A DNA stretch of 64,000 bases from Ambrosia x helenae (taxonomy: Eukaryota; Streptophyta; Magnoliopsida; Asterales; Asteraceae). Under the pieces are notes generated by a model. That model was not told where the DNA came from and did no database searches. It worked only from the letters and a program-made list of their open reading frames with translations. This document shows positions 1-11,268 of the stretch, one piece after another (the stretch's first letter is position 1; each line of letters starts with the position of its first letter). The position numbers were made by a program, and so were the translations under genes. The stretch covers positions 9,331,173 to 9,395,172 of the forward strand of contig CM061234.1 in the NCBI GenBank assembly GCA_030844895.1, in the 5' to 3' direction.

Positions 1-1956
1 CCGTATGAAATTGTATTAAAAAAGGTTTAGGTGATGAACACACCTTAAATCTTCACTCGTTTTGGTTATAGAACGTTTTTTAGCTTTGAAATCTGAAAAA
101 CAAGGACAAAAACTCGTTCCTACAGGTTTGGGGTTGAGAGAGAGCACTTGGAGGCGAGTTAGGGTTGTGAAATGATGAAAATTTGGCAAAGTGTTGTAGT
201 TATACTCTGAACTGGTTCGCCCCTTTATAAGGTTGAATCAATTTTTATATGTATTATTCAACCTCTTAGGAACCAATTCGACCCCCCTTAAGGTCGAATG
301 GGTTCCTAGGTTTTCATTCTCATCTTTTGATTCACAATTTTGCCATTTTAACACATCCTAACACATGAATATGCATTTCTAACATATGTTAATCATATCT
401 AATCATATAAACACGTATGCACAAGTTGTACATCGTTTATAGAACCATCAATACTTGATATTCAATCCAATTATGTAATTTAACCAACAATGGGACTTGA
501 GACTCGTGTGTGCGTATGTTTCCCCCCAATGATTCCCCAAATCATTGAACCCTAGACAATACGTAAGTGTAAATCAACTCTCGATGATTCCCGAATCATC
601 AAACTGACTCAACTGGCCCAGTTAAGTATGTTAAGTAATGTTTTCACTAAGGTAGACTTATATGTTTGTAAAAGTATTGACCTGAGTTTGCTAGGTGTCA
701 CATCTTGAATCTTCAAAGATATGATATTGGAATGATAGAGAATGATTGGGATTGATAGTCTTGAGTAGTGATGAAGATAATCCCCAATGATGGCTCTCCA
801 ATGTGTTTTTAAGCAAAAATATATGTAACCCCCAAATTGACCAATCATTAAAATAATTAAAATTGGGCTTGGCAGAGTTTCGCGTAGGCGACGCCAGGTC
901 CACCTTTTGGACGCGAGCTGCTGCTGTTTGATGCCATTTTGGGGTGTTTGATTGCGCCATTGGCGTCGGTGACGCTAGAAAACCCCAATTATCCGTTTTC
1001 AGCTTGTGTTGTCCAATCGTTTATCCATTACGCTCCAAGTCTCCAAAAATGCACTATTATCTTGTCAATACCTGCAATCCACCAAATAACCTCAAAGTAG
1101 AGCCATTTGACAACATTTTCCATATTATTTAACTAATTTATGCTCATTAACGCTCATACTTTTACTGACCCATCATAGATTCTAATTTATTTACCAACCA
1201 AGCACAATAATAATTGAATTGAGACTCCAATTCAAATAACTTCCCATTCATATTGGAATGTTTAAATTCCAAATCCACTTTTTTTTTTCTAATTCCAGTT
1301 CTACACAAATTTCAATTTCAATTGTAAACCATTCCGGAAACTAAATGCACCATAAAGTTCTTAAAGCGAGCTAACTTACAATACATGTAAAAAGTGTAAC
1401 TTCTAAAACTAAACAGATTTTTCTGTTTAAAATTTAAGCTTAACTAGTTGATGTCTTGATGATCCACCAATTTAATTGTGTTAATATGTTACTAAAATAT
1501 ATAAATGTGTTATACATTATTAGTTAGTTTTATATAATAAAACTATGATATACTTATGTAGAAATATATAACTCATATTGTTTATTTGTTTAAAAAGATA
1601 ACAAACTTATATATAGTTTTATTACTTCTATTTTTATTTCTTTTATGTCTAGTTAACATATAACATTTTATATTTTATATATTTTTTTTATTGTTTAATT
1701 AAGTATAGTGTCATTCATTTTATAACTAAGCTTGAGTAGTCAACCGATAAAATGACGAGCTAATAACAGATTCGAGGAGAAACATAAAATGCAAGAATTG
1801 TATGAGGACCTTGCTATTCACACCTCCAAAAAAATTATTTTGACCTCTCAAAACACTGAGCTTTGACCAAAGCTTGGCGTATAGGGCTCACGTGTGACAT
1901 CGTTGTCACACCAGTCAAAGCTTTATCAGACTTTAAGTCACATCACTGAAACATCG
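1..1956. other. AT-rich non-coding stretch, no gene recognised
   Basis: Only short, AT-rich reading frames without recognisable motifs occur here. An imperfect hairpin lies at 265-283 / 292-310 (19-bp arms, two mismatches, 8-nt loop). The 850-980 segment is GC-richer and holds short related words such as GGCGACGCC and GGCGTCGGTGACGC. Near 1855-1875 there is one extra copy of the word CACTGAGCTTTGACCAAAGC, which is abundant in the foldback that follows, so the foldback's outer boundary may lie further left than I placed it. Confidence 0.5.
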
Positions 1957-4357
1957 TACTTTAAAGCGCTGAGCTTTGGCCAAAGCTCAGTGCTTTGAAG
2001 CCCAAAAGCTGACAGCAGCACATGGGGCCTTGGGATTGCCTCCTAAGCGCTGAGCTTTGGGCAAAGCTCAGTGCTTTGAAGCCCTAAGCTCAGTGCTTTG
2101 CTGCCATGTTTAAGCCTACGGGCCACTGCATTTTGCCCTAAGCTCAGCGCTTAGGGCTTTTTTTTAAAAAAAAAAAAATTGTTTTAATGTTTTTTTTTAC
2201 TATTTTAATTAATTTTAATTCTTTTTTAAGTATTTTAACTTGTTTCCAATAAAAAAAAAAAATTTGTTTGATGTGTTTCGGTTCGTTTATTGCTCATTTG
2301 TCGTTTTGAGTAGAAACATCCGAGTATGAACAAGTTTCATAAATTAGTGTACGTGATACATGAACTAGGAGTGTTCAAAATTCGATTCGGATTCGAAAAA
2401 TTCGAAATTCGTCTTAGTTCGATTCGATTACCAAGAATTCGATTCGATTCGATTATTAAGAATTCGAATTCGATTCAATTCGAATTCGAGTCCAGTAAAT
2501 CGAATACGAATTTATGATTTTAAATTCTATTCGATTCGAAATTCGAATAAAAATTGTAAAGGTATACTTTTTAAATATATATACACACATACACATTATT
2601 ATATACAAAAATATTTGCATTGAAAAAAAAAACTTCTAAATTTTGGTCAGACTCTAAGAACCATAGTCTCTACAACTTTTACTATAACCATATTTTACCT
2701 TATACATCACAAAACTCTAACAGACTATACTCTCTACTATTTTTACTATTCTCATATTTGACATAGTGTTGTTTATCAATTTTGTAGACTTGAATTTTAT
2801 ATGTTAAAAATAATGAGTTTGTATTAGTTTTAAACTAAAAGTAAAACAAGTTATTATTTATGGTGAAATTGAACTTAATCGAATTTATTCGAATTCGATT
2901 CGAATTCGAGTTTCTTATTCGAATCGAATAAATTGAATTTTAAGCGAATACGAATCGAATATGAATTCAGGTAACAATATAAAAAATTCGAGAAATTCGA
3001 TTCGAATAATTCGAAAATTCGTTATTCGATTCGTTGAACACCCCTAACATGAACTATACAATCAATACCGTTTTTTATCAAAATACATATTTAGCATGTC
3101 TAATCGATATCCTGGGTATCCGGACTCTGTTTGACGCGTTTTGGTTCGTTTATTGCTCGTTTGTGGTTTTCATTAGACATATTCTGTTGACGAACAACTT
3201 TCACAAATCATTATACGTAATACATGAACTATACAATCAATACCATTTTTTTATCAAAAGACATAATTAGCATGTCTAATAGATATCTTGGGCGTCCGGA
3301 CTCTGTTTGACGCGTTTTGGTTCGTTTATTGCTCGTCCGGACTCTGTTTGACGCATTTTAATTAGTAAACTTTTTAATTATAAATAGGGGTAACTTTGCT
3401 AATTATAAATATATTTTTGAACAATGACATAACCATTTTTCATTCCCGTATCTTGTACCCAGTCGACTAACTCCTGGCTCTTACCCGATCATAGTTTCGT
3501 TTGATACTGACCGGACATTTTCTTCACGCCAGGAGTTAGTCGACTGGGTACAAGATACGGGAATGAAAAATGGTTATGTCATTGTTCAAAAAATATATTT
3601 ATAATTAGCAAAGTTACCCCTACTTATAATTAAAAAGTTTACTAATTAAAACGCGTCAAACAGAGTCCGGACGAGCAATAAACGAACCAAAACGCGTCAA
3701 ACAGGGTCCGGACGCCCAGGATATCTATTAGACATGCTAAATATGTATTTTGATAAAAAAAATGGTATTGATTGTATAGTTCATGTATTACGTACAATGA
3801 TTTGTGAAAGTTGTTCGTCAACAGAATATGTCTAATGAAAACCACAAACGAGCAATAAACGAACCAAAACATGTCAAACAGAGTCCGGATACCCAGGATA
3901 TCGATTAGACATGCTAAATATGTATTTTGATAAAAAAACGGTATTGATTGTATAGTTCATGTATCACGTACACTAATTTATGAAAGTTGTTCATACTCGG
4001 ATGTTCTACTCAAAACGACAAACGAGCAATAAACGAACCGAAACACATCAAACAATTTTTTTTATTGGAAACAAGTTAAAATACTTAAAAAAGAATTAAA
4101 ATTAATTAAAACAATTAAAAAAACATTAAAACAATTTTTTTTTTAAAAAAAAACGCCCTAAGCGCTGAGCTTAGGGCAAAATGCAGTGGTCCGTGGGCTT
4201 AAATGTGGCAGCAAAGCACTGAGCTCAGGGCTTCAAAGCACTGAGCTTTGCCCAAAGCTCAGCGCTTAGAAGGCAACCCCAAGGCCCCATGTGCTGCTGT
4301 CAGCTTTTGGGCTTCAAAGCACTGAGCTTTGACCAAAACTCAGCGCTTTTAAAGCGA
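1957..4357. repeat. Giant foldback (long inverted repeat), arms about 830 bp
   Basis: The left arm (1957-3478 minus a 689-bp insertion) and right arm (3528-4357) are inverted copies of nearly equal length, separated by a 49-nt loop (3479-3527). The innermost 38 bp at 3441-3478 and 3528-3565 match perfectly. The outer ends are rich in the word GCGCTGAGCTTTGG and its complement. Each arm also holds an internal direct duplication of about 200 bp containing TTTGACGCGTTTTGGTTCG. No transposase is encoded; short reading frames here mirror each other across the palindrome and are not genes. The shape suggests a foldback or long-TIR Mutator-like non-autonomous element, but I could not find a convincing TSD. 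Confidence 0.85.
2366..3046. mobile_element. hAT-type MITE built of TTCGAATTCG words
   Basis: The termini are TAGGAGTGTTCAA and TTGAACACCCCTA (inverted), flanked by a perfect 8-bp TSD ACATGAAC (2358-2365 and 3047-3054), the signature of hAT insertion. The element sits in the left arm of the foldback and its removal restores the match with the uninterrupted right arm. The outer 150 bp on each side consist almost entirely of ATTCGAATTCGATTCG-type words on both strands. There is no coding capacity. Confidence 0.93.
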
Positions 4358-4646
4358 CTGGAGGGTACAAATAGACAAGGTGAGTGTGTGAATAGGTAGG
4401 GCCTTGTATGAAATGAAAGTGGGACAAACAAATAAAATAAAAAGGAAAAACAAAATTTGTGAAGTCAAGACAAGAGTACATTATCGTGCATGTGAATGGG
4501 TGGGTTGTACATTCATGTCTAAAGCACGTGCCCAAATAATTTTGTAGAAGGTAAATATGGAATCTTGGTGCATGGGTGGGGCCTAGTTGCAAAGTAAATT
4601 CATACCATATAAATAAAAAAAAAAAAAAACTAAGAATTTAGTACTA

Positions 4647-4847
4647 TACCGAGCTTATAGCGGAGTGGTCAGGAGGTTTTTCTTAAAGGGGTTTCCTTCT
4701 GGGGGTATCAGGCTTGAGTCTTGAAGGGAGGAACTGTAAAAATAACCAAAGTAAAGTAGGCCAAAGGGATCAAACTCGGGCGGGTGGCGTCTTAGTGCCC
4801 GTAACGGAGGTTCATAGAACCATTGATCTATACCGTTCAAAAATAAA
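4647..4847 (+). mobile_element. tRNA-derived SINE, 201 bp
   Basis: The insertion is flanked by a perfect 15-bp TSD AAGAATTTAGTACTA (4632-4646 and 4848-4862). The 5' part has a Pol III box A-like TAGCGGAGTGGTC and a box B-like GGCTTGAGTC. The 3' end reads CCGTTCAAAAATAAA, almost the same tail as the SINE at 19722-20033, so the two share a 3' family signature. A minus-strand reading frame across it is spurious. Confidence 0.88.
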
Positions 4848-4913
4848 AAGAATTTAGTACTAATTTTTTTTTCCGCAACGGGAACTTCAATAAAAGCAAC
4901 CTGCTAGCAAAGC

Positions 4914-5405
4914 CAGGGGTTTTTAAAGTCGGATTATCTGATTTTTGTATCTCTGAAAATCAGATAATCTGATATTTCAGATGCTTGATATTGAGATCCG
5001 AATCCGGTTTCAAAATTTTGGATATTATCCAAAACTTAAAAAAATTCACTCCCCCTTGTGCTGAAAGTCTTAAACCGAACCTGCTTAAAACAAACATTCA
5101 ACATATATTATAATTTTTAATATTTCGTATTCGAAAAAGGCGTATTCTGTTAGTTTAAGGTTAGGGTTAACTTGGAATGGATTAAATATATAGTATATAT
5201 GTAAATAATATTATATATATAATATAGATATTTTTAATATTTTGGATTCGGATAATCCGATTATCCGAATTTTTTTTAAAATAGTATCCAAATCCGAAAT
5301 TTCGGATTATTCGATTTTCGGATATCCGAAAATCGTATAATCCAAAATTTCGGATAATACGGATTTTCGGATTTGAATTCAGATTCGTATTTTTTAAACA
5401 CCCCT
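4914..5405. mobile_element. hAT-type MITE built of CGGATAATCCG words
   Basis: The termini CAGGGGTTTTTAA and TTTAAACACCCCT are imperfect inverted repeats, flanked by an 8-bp TSD with one mismatch (AGCAAAGC at 4906-4913, AGCAAAGT at 5406-5413). The body, especially the outer 120 bp on both sides, is filled with palindromic words such as GGATAATCCGATTATCC. It is non-coding. Confidence 0.85.
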
Positions 5406-5413
5406 AGCAAAGT

Positions 5414-6134
5414 CAACCCAACAACCAAAAACACACAATAGAATTACACATCAAAATTCTTACATTTGATCCAATCTAAAGACAACGGTTTGGAATTATT
5501 GCTAATCCACAAAAAAAATAATACTTGATCTCCCCCAAAATATTTTAATTTTTTATTGGCTAATTTGAGAACAAGCACTTGTTTCACGCTCTCAAAATTC
5601 CCTTAGGAGAACCAACAGGGTAAGCTTGGATGAGGCGGCTCTTACAGTTTGTGTTAATAGGGTTGGACTTTGGATCAAACCGGAATAGAACATATCTAAC
5701 TTAACTTAAGAGAATCAAACTAGTGATAACAATAATCGAACAAATTTAAACCGATCATGTACCACAATGATTATGGTTTAAACGTTAATACCACTTTACT
5801 ATTAAGTTCGACTATTAACAAATACATACAACGAAAGTGATAAACCATATAAAAGAAACCACAGACATTTGGTCGAGCACCTTTTAAGAATGGCTAAAAC
5901 AATCAAAACACATCCAAAATTCAATTCATGAAGAATATAGAGACAATCAACTTTCGAAGACTAACGTAAAATGAGAACATTAAGCAACAAAACTATGATA
6001 CCCTAAACTTCGATCAGGCAACAAAACTATGCTCACACGAAAATATTACCACAATGAAAGCACAATGTACTGCTACAAAAAAATGTAAATTAATTCTAGA
6101 ATAATAGTGTGAGGCTCAAGAGATTTGATAATTA
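5414..6134. other. Non-coding stretch between MITEs
   Basis: AT-rich sequence with no reading frame or repeat signature I can recognise. Confidence 0.4.
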
Positions 6135-6140
6135 TAAAAG

Positions 6141-6525
6141 TAGAGTAAAGATCCGGTACAAATAGTTTTTTTGGTAAGAACTGTGAGAATCAAAGGAGGG
6201 TATTTTTTTTTTTTTCAAATTTTTTTTTCCCATATTGTTAAACAAGTATTATAGTATTGAAAACTAAAAAAAAAAAAAAAAATTGGTGTAGAGTAATTAC
6301 GTGTAGAGTAATTACATAATTACTCTAGTGTAAACTAATGTATTTACCTTAATGACGTAATTACACTAAAAAAAATTTTTTTTTAAATTTTTTTTTTGTA
6401 TTATTCATCTAGAAAGAATGTTTAAGCACATGGGAAAAAAAATTCTAAAAAAAAAATAATTTTTTTACCCCCTTTGATTCTCACAGTTCTTACAAAAAAA
6501 CTATATGTATTTGATCTTTACTCTA
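6141..6525. mobile_element. Short inverted-repeat MITE, 385 bp
   Basis: TIRs of about 55 bp start TAGAGTAAAGATC and end GATCTTTACTCTA, with subterminal AAGAACTGTGAGAATCAAAG paired with its complement. The flanks repeat TAAAAG on both sides (6135-6140 and 6526-6531). The superfamily is not clear from a 6-bp duplication. It is non-coding. Confidence 0.75.
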
Positions 6526-6531
6526 TAAAAG

Positions 6532-7878
6532 TAAATTACTATTTGAATTCCTGTGTTTTGATGGTTTTAACTATTTGAGTTCACATTCAAAATGTTTAAC
6601 GATTTGAGCACCTGATTTTTCTAAATATAACTATCTGAATCCAATTTACTAACGTCGTCAATCAACTCTATTAGTTAGAAGGGCATTTTAATCATTTACA
6701 TCTGAGGTACAAGTTTTTAATGCACGGAGAACATCCTTAAGTTGGATGAACTAAGAAACTCACACTTAATTTAATAGAAAAAAAAATGTGTGGTTGTAAA
6801 TTAAAAGATAATAAAATATTGAATAAAATATTCCTTTTTTAAAAAGTCAACATTGGTGTGCTGTACATTTTACAACAGTGTAAAACAATCGTACTTTTTT
6901 TTTTCAATTTTTTTACGGTGGAGTTACCCAATTTTACATCGGTGTGTAGAAAAAAATATTTAAATTCAAATTTTACGTTGGTGTTCTCTCGGTTCTTCCA
7001 ACTCAAGCTAGTTTTCATTTGAACCTAATCCTATATATATATATATATATATATATAAGATTTGGATCATTTGAGAACCAATATTTAGGGAGAGAACCAA
7101 GGAACCAAGTGTGAACACAAAAACTCATCCACCAAAAAATAAAAAATAATAATAAAAAAATTATATAACCTAAAAAAATAAAAAAAACAAAAAAAGTAAA
7201 AACACCAAAATATTTTTTAGTGTTAATCTTTCAGAAAAAAATAAATAAAAAATAAAAAAATGGCTTATATTACGTCATATTTACGTCATGTCTGATGCAC
7301 ATGTGCATTTCACTATTAGAGCACACTTTTGAATAAATTGTCAATTACCATAACGAAATGATCATTAAATGGATGTGATATGATATATAAGGTGGAAAAA
7401 TTTTTATTCAATGATCATTAAATGGACGCGAAGTGCATTTCACTATTATAGTTAGGTTTTTTTTTATAGGTTTAGCCTTAGGGTTTAGTTTTTTGATATC
7501 ATATGAAGGGGGTTAGGTTTGGGGGGGGGGGGTGGGTGGGGTGGGGGTTAAGTTTTTGGAGTTGGTGGTGAATAAACTTAAAAAAACCTCTATATAAAAC
7601 TATATAATAAGAAAATTACACTACATGCACATGTGCATTTCACTATTATAGTTAGGTTTTTTAATGTGTTTAGCTTTAGGGTTTAGTTTTTAGGTATGGT
7701 AGGAGGGGGATAGCTTTTTTTGGGGATGGGGTGGAGCGTTTTGGTTTTTGGGGGGGTGTGGGGTTAGCTGCACATGTGCATTTTACAGGGGGGGGGGGTT
7801 GGGCCAGTGTGGGGGATGGGGGGTTTAGGTTTTTAGGGGGTGGGGGTGGGTGGGTTTAGGTTTTTAGGGGGTGGAGGT
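6532..7878. other. Low-complexity region with TA run, duplicated block and G-rich tract
   Basis: A (TA)n run lies at 7032-7057, followed by a GAGAACC-rich terminus resembling the TA-flanked elements at 55-59 kb. The block GCACATGTGCATTTCACTAT recurs near 7297, 7430 (partial), 7627 and 7769 (partial). From about 7520 to 7878 the plus strand is strongly G-rich, with runs of 9-10 G and repeats of the type TTTAGGGGGTGG, a possible G-quadruplex-forming region. No coding sequence is evident. Confidence 0.5.
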
Positions 7879-8084
7879 GGGGTTGTTTGGTTCGATTAAG
7901 TGCTGAATCATTAAGAAATCTGAATGGTTAAGTGTTGAATGGTTCAGCTATGCACCAAGTCTGAACGATTAAGCTCTTAACCATTCAATTCAGAGCCTTT
8001 TTAGGTTAAAACAAACAGTCTGAATACTGAACTATTCAGAGCTGAATGGTTCAAAGCCTCATTAAGAGGCTACCAAACAGACCC
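7879..8084. mobile_element. Harbinger-like MITE (decayed)
   Basis: The right end TACCAAACAGACCC followed by TTA and the left end GGGGTTGTTTGGTT form an imperfect inverted repeat of the type seen in PIF/Harbinger MITEs. Inside, CTGAATGGTTAAGTG-like words occur on both strands. The expected TTA duplication on the left is not visible, so boundaries are tentative. Confidence 0.5.
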
Positions 8085-8281
8085 TTAGTTGTGTTTTAAA
8101 TTTCATTACTATAATACATTGCATTGTGTTTTAAATTTTGTGGTTGGTGTTTTTTCTACCAAGCACAACCCAAAACATCATGTCTAAATCCAAAACATGA
8201 TGCCTAAATCCAAAACATGATGCCTACATGTCAATTATTAATCCTTCTTACACTTAATACGGAGTATGACCTTTGTACCCG

Positions 8282-8326
<45 letters not shown>

Positions 8327-8783
8327 AATTGGGTGGGGTTCCTGTATAAACGACATTTTTAGTATAAATTATAAGAAGTCTATATAAGCATTGTGTTTTA
8401 AATTTAGGCATGATGTTTTATATTGTTTTGCATAGTATTATATAGAAAAATACAAAGTGGATCAATTTAAAACACTAATTAATGTATTATCGACATGCAA
8501 TCTAAAAATCATGCAAAGAAAACAGTGTGTTTTAAATTTCATATCTAGAATACATTTTGATTGTGTTTTAAATTGTTATGTTTGGTGTTTTTCAGTATAA
8601 TACAATGCAAAAAGAATCGAAAACATCATAGTCAAAATTTAAAACATAATGACTATATAAACTTCTCACACTTTGTACAAAAAAATCCTTTATAAAAAAA
8701 CCTATAGCTATTGTAATTAATGATTATGCTTTAAAGTGGAAGACGTTGAGGATCGTTGACGTCTTTGTTAATAAACTACGTTT
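8085..8783. other. Non-coding stretch with TA microsatellite and AAACATGATG repeats
   Basis: A (TA)n run spans 8285-8323. On both sides there are related words (GTGTTTTAAATTT, CCAAAACATGATGCC) and weakly inverted ends (CTTTGTACCCGAAC before the run, GGGGTTCCTGTATAAAC after it), reminiscent of decayed TA-flanked inverted-repeat elements. I cannot assign firm boundaries. Confidence 0.4.
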
Positions 8784-9007
8784 CTACCTGTAGAAAACCT
8801 TAGATCTAATGTAACACCCCAACCGATGGCGGAAACATCGGGATGTCACGTGTTGATGATTGTTCAGTAGCTCATGGTGAATAATAAATTTCATTAAATG
8901 ATTTAAACAAATTACATACAATTGTTCTACAAGAATTTGTACATCAAAATGAATAATACTATGTACACATCTTCAAGCATTAGCTCAAATCTTCAAGCAA
9001 GTAGAAC

Positions 9008-9455
9008 CTGAAACATGTTAAGTTTGAAAATATTTTGGGTCAACAAAAGTTGGTGAGGATACATAGGTTTTTGAATATAATTGATAACAATAGTTTGTAC
9101 AACAATCACAGTTGTATAATGATAGAGTATGAGACCGACATGTAACAATGCGTCTTTGTACAATCAAACCTTGTGTCGACTGAAGACTAACTCGCAAGTT
9201 AGTTTAAATGTTGTTACTGTTATCGATCATCCCTGAATTTATGCGGGGGGATGGGTTTGTCAGACCTATAGCGCTATAATATAAACAGGCGGCTTGATCA
9301 TTTTTAATGATTGTACTGTGTCTTTTTGTTACAGTCAAATGATAGAATGATAGTGTAATTGAATCATAAGTAAGTATGAGTAAATGATGGTATAAAATGT
9401 TTAAACATGTTTCACCCCAAAAATGTAAAAGAGAAAAGGGGCTATGTAAACTCAC
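9008..9455 (-). other. Intron-like block in solo LTR 1
   Basis: On the minus strand the sequence reads CTAAG|GTGAGT ... CATGTTTCAG|GTTC, 448 bp. Just inside the donor lies CCCCTTTT followed by TTTTTGGGG. Near the acceptor, CTCACC precedes a small hairpin CAAC/GTTG (9041-9044 and 9049-9052). The same layout occurs in all related LTRs of the window. Splicing is inferred, not shown. Confidence 0.6.
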
Positions 9456-10269
9456 CTTAGCAAAATGTTAGTCTCGTGAAAATAGAATATGTGTTGCCCA
9501 ACGATGCCAAGTATTACCCTATAATTAAGGTAATAAATATGTCTAAGTCTTTCTAGTCTACAAATATTTTCTAGGGTTTCGAATTGGGGATAAGTGTTCG
9601 TTTGATTAATAAATAAAATGTTTAATAAATAAGAGAAATTTGATAAATAAATAAACAAAAGTCTTTTTGTAAATTTTAAATTAAAGATGGTCACAATATA
9701 AAGTTTTAAGTATGAAAATAATTTTTATAAAATTATTTTCTTAAAAATAGAATATTAAATCTATTTATTTCAAATTGTCAAAATATAACCTTAAAATTTA
9801 AAAATACTAAAACTAAAGGATTATTAAATTAAAAATTGTATTTCTGTTTCAAATAAATAGAAATAATTTATATAAAATTTTGGTGCAAAAATATTGAAAA
9901 ATGAATTTATTATGATTTATTTATGATTAAAACTAACAAAAATTGATTAAAAATATTAAATAAATGATTTTTCAGGAATAAAAATCATTTCAGAAAAGTT
10001 TAATGTTATATAAACTCAGAATAATTTTTGTGAAAATTTTTATAATCGTTTTGATATTTTTATAGAATTTTATAATTATAATGGAATAAACTTGAAATAT
10101 TTATTATATATAATAAATGAATAATTTTTAGAAAACTAAAAATTGGACAGCCAAGTTTATCTTTGGAATAACATAAAATAAATTTTGTAGAATTTATGAA
10201 CCTCTTTCGGTATTTTAAAAGATTTAAAGGTAAAATATATATATAAAAGGTGTAAAAAAATTGGTTGTT

Positions 10270-10357
10270 TGTGGGATTTGAACCCTGGCCATAGGTCGGT
10301 TCAATGTTTTATCAACAAAGGGTATCACCAACTGGTCTGCAGGACAGTTGGTGATAT
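10270..10357 (-). other. tRNA-like module in solo LTR 1, sense to LTR
   Basis: On the minus strand a box A-like GACCAGTTGGTGATACC is followed by a perfect box B GGTTCAAATCC (10274-10284). The box A side is locked in an 11-bp hairpin, 10324-10334 with 10345-10355. The module lies downstream of the TATA-like box in LTR orientation. It is not a plausible functional tRNA because the acceptor and anticodon arms do not fold. Confidence 0.6.
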
Positions 10358-10681
10358 TTGTTGGTTTGTTTTATATAAGAATAGTATCCGTGTTCATATC
10401 ATCATCCCAAAACAATTTATGCGAAAACCCTAACCCCAAATTCTTATAATAAGCCGTGAATTCTTACAGATCTGGAACGAAACATTAGGGCTTTGATTCC
10501 TAAGCTAAAACCCGGCCTATAACTACTTTCAATTGTAAAACTTACTTGATGATCGAGGTGGAACGAACGGGATAAAAAAAACGAGCCTAAGAGCTTCAAT
10601 TTCGTGTTACAGAGGGTTGGTTAGGAAGGATTTGTAGTTGGGATCACTTAATCGGCACATATAGGTGATCTTGGAGTCCTC

Positions 10682-10689
10682 AATTTATA
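10682..10689 (-). promoter_or_regulatory. TATA-like box of solo LTR 1
   Basis: The minus strand reads TATAAATT about 710 bp from the LTR start. TATA-like boxes at comparable places occur in the LTRs at 28762, 41930 and 59338, so this probably marks the U3/R transition. Confidence 0.5.
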
Positions 10690-10983
10690 GTGAAATCACT
10701 CAATTAACAAATTGGAAGGTTTGACTAAGGCTCGGTCAAACCGAGTAATAAACTCAATAACGCTTGTATATATGGCACTATTAGCTTAATTGGATGCGAA
10801 AATGATATATTAACCTTCAATCAAATTTAATTGTGACATTGGTTTCTATCTAGAAGCTAAATTTGTGGTCAATGTTCAAGTGGTTAGTTATGGGGTGCCG
10901 CAAAATCAGCAGTGGGAAGAAGCAGACAAAGAGAAAAAAAAAGCCTTTTATACAAAACAGTTTGGGATTAAATCAAGAATGAT

Positions 10984-11064
10984 CTGTGGCTCAGTTGGTT
11001 TAGTGTGTGTGTTGTGTTTGGTTCGGCTCCGGTTCGAACCACGGCAGGAGCACTTTTTTTTTTT
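10984..11064 (+). other. tRNA-like Pol III module with T-run, antisense to LTR
   Basis: A near-canonical box A TGGCTCAGTTGG (10987-10998) and box B GGTTCGAACC (11031-11040) are 32 bp apart, followed by a T-run (11054-11064) that would terminate Pol III. The module lies on the strand opposite to the LTR, in its U3 part. The arms do not fold as a full tRNA, so this is best read as a tRNA-derived promoter or a SINE head fragment. Confidence 0.6.
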
Positions 11065-11222
11065 AAAACAGAAAAGGGACTAGTGGGCCGGCCTTGGGTT
11101 TGGGCTTAGGGGTTTGGGCTGCGTCAGATGGGCTCAGGAGGGGGTGTTGGGTTGGGTTGTAGGATTTGTTTAGAGGTTGGGTTTATTTGGGTTGTGTTGG
11201 CTTATTTCTTCTATAATGTTCC

Positions 11223-11223
11223 A

Positions 11224-11268
<45 letters not shown>
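11223..11268. repeat. (ATT)n microsatellite
   Basis: About 15 tandem ATT units followed by AAAT-type repeats, inside solo LTR 1 near its 5' end. Confidence 0.95.

Noticed and set aside
3034..3872. Two similar 76-78-residue frames on opposite strands
   Set aside because: They are mirror images of one sequence in the two arms of the foldback, not a duplicated gene.
10984..11064. A functional tRNA gene
   Set aside because: Box A, box B and a T-run are good, but acceptor, D and anticodon arms do not pair as a tRNA; the same holds for 30425, 60900 and 61575.
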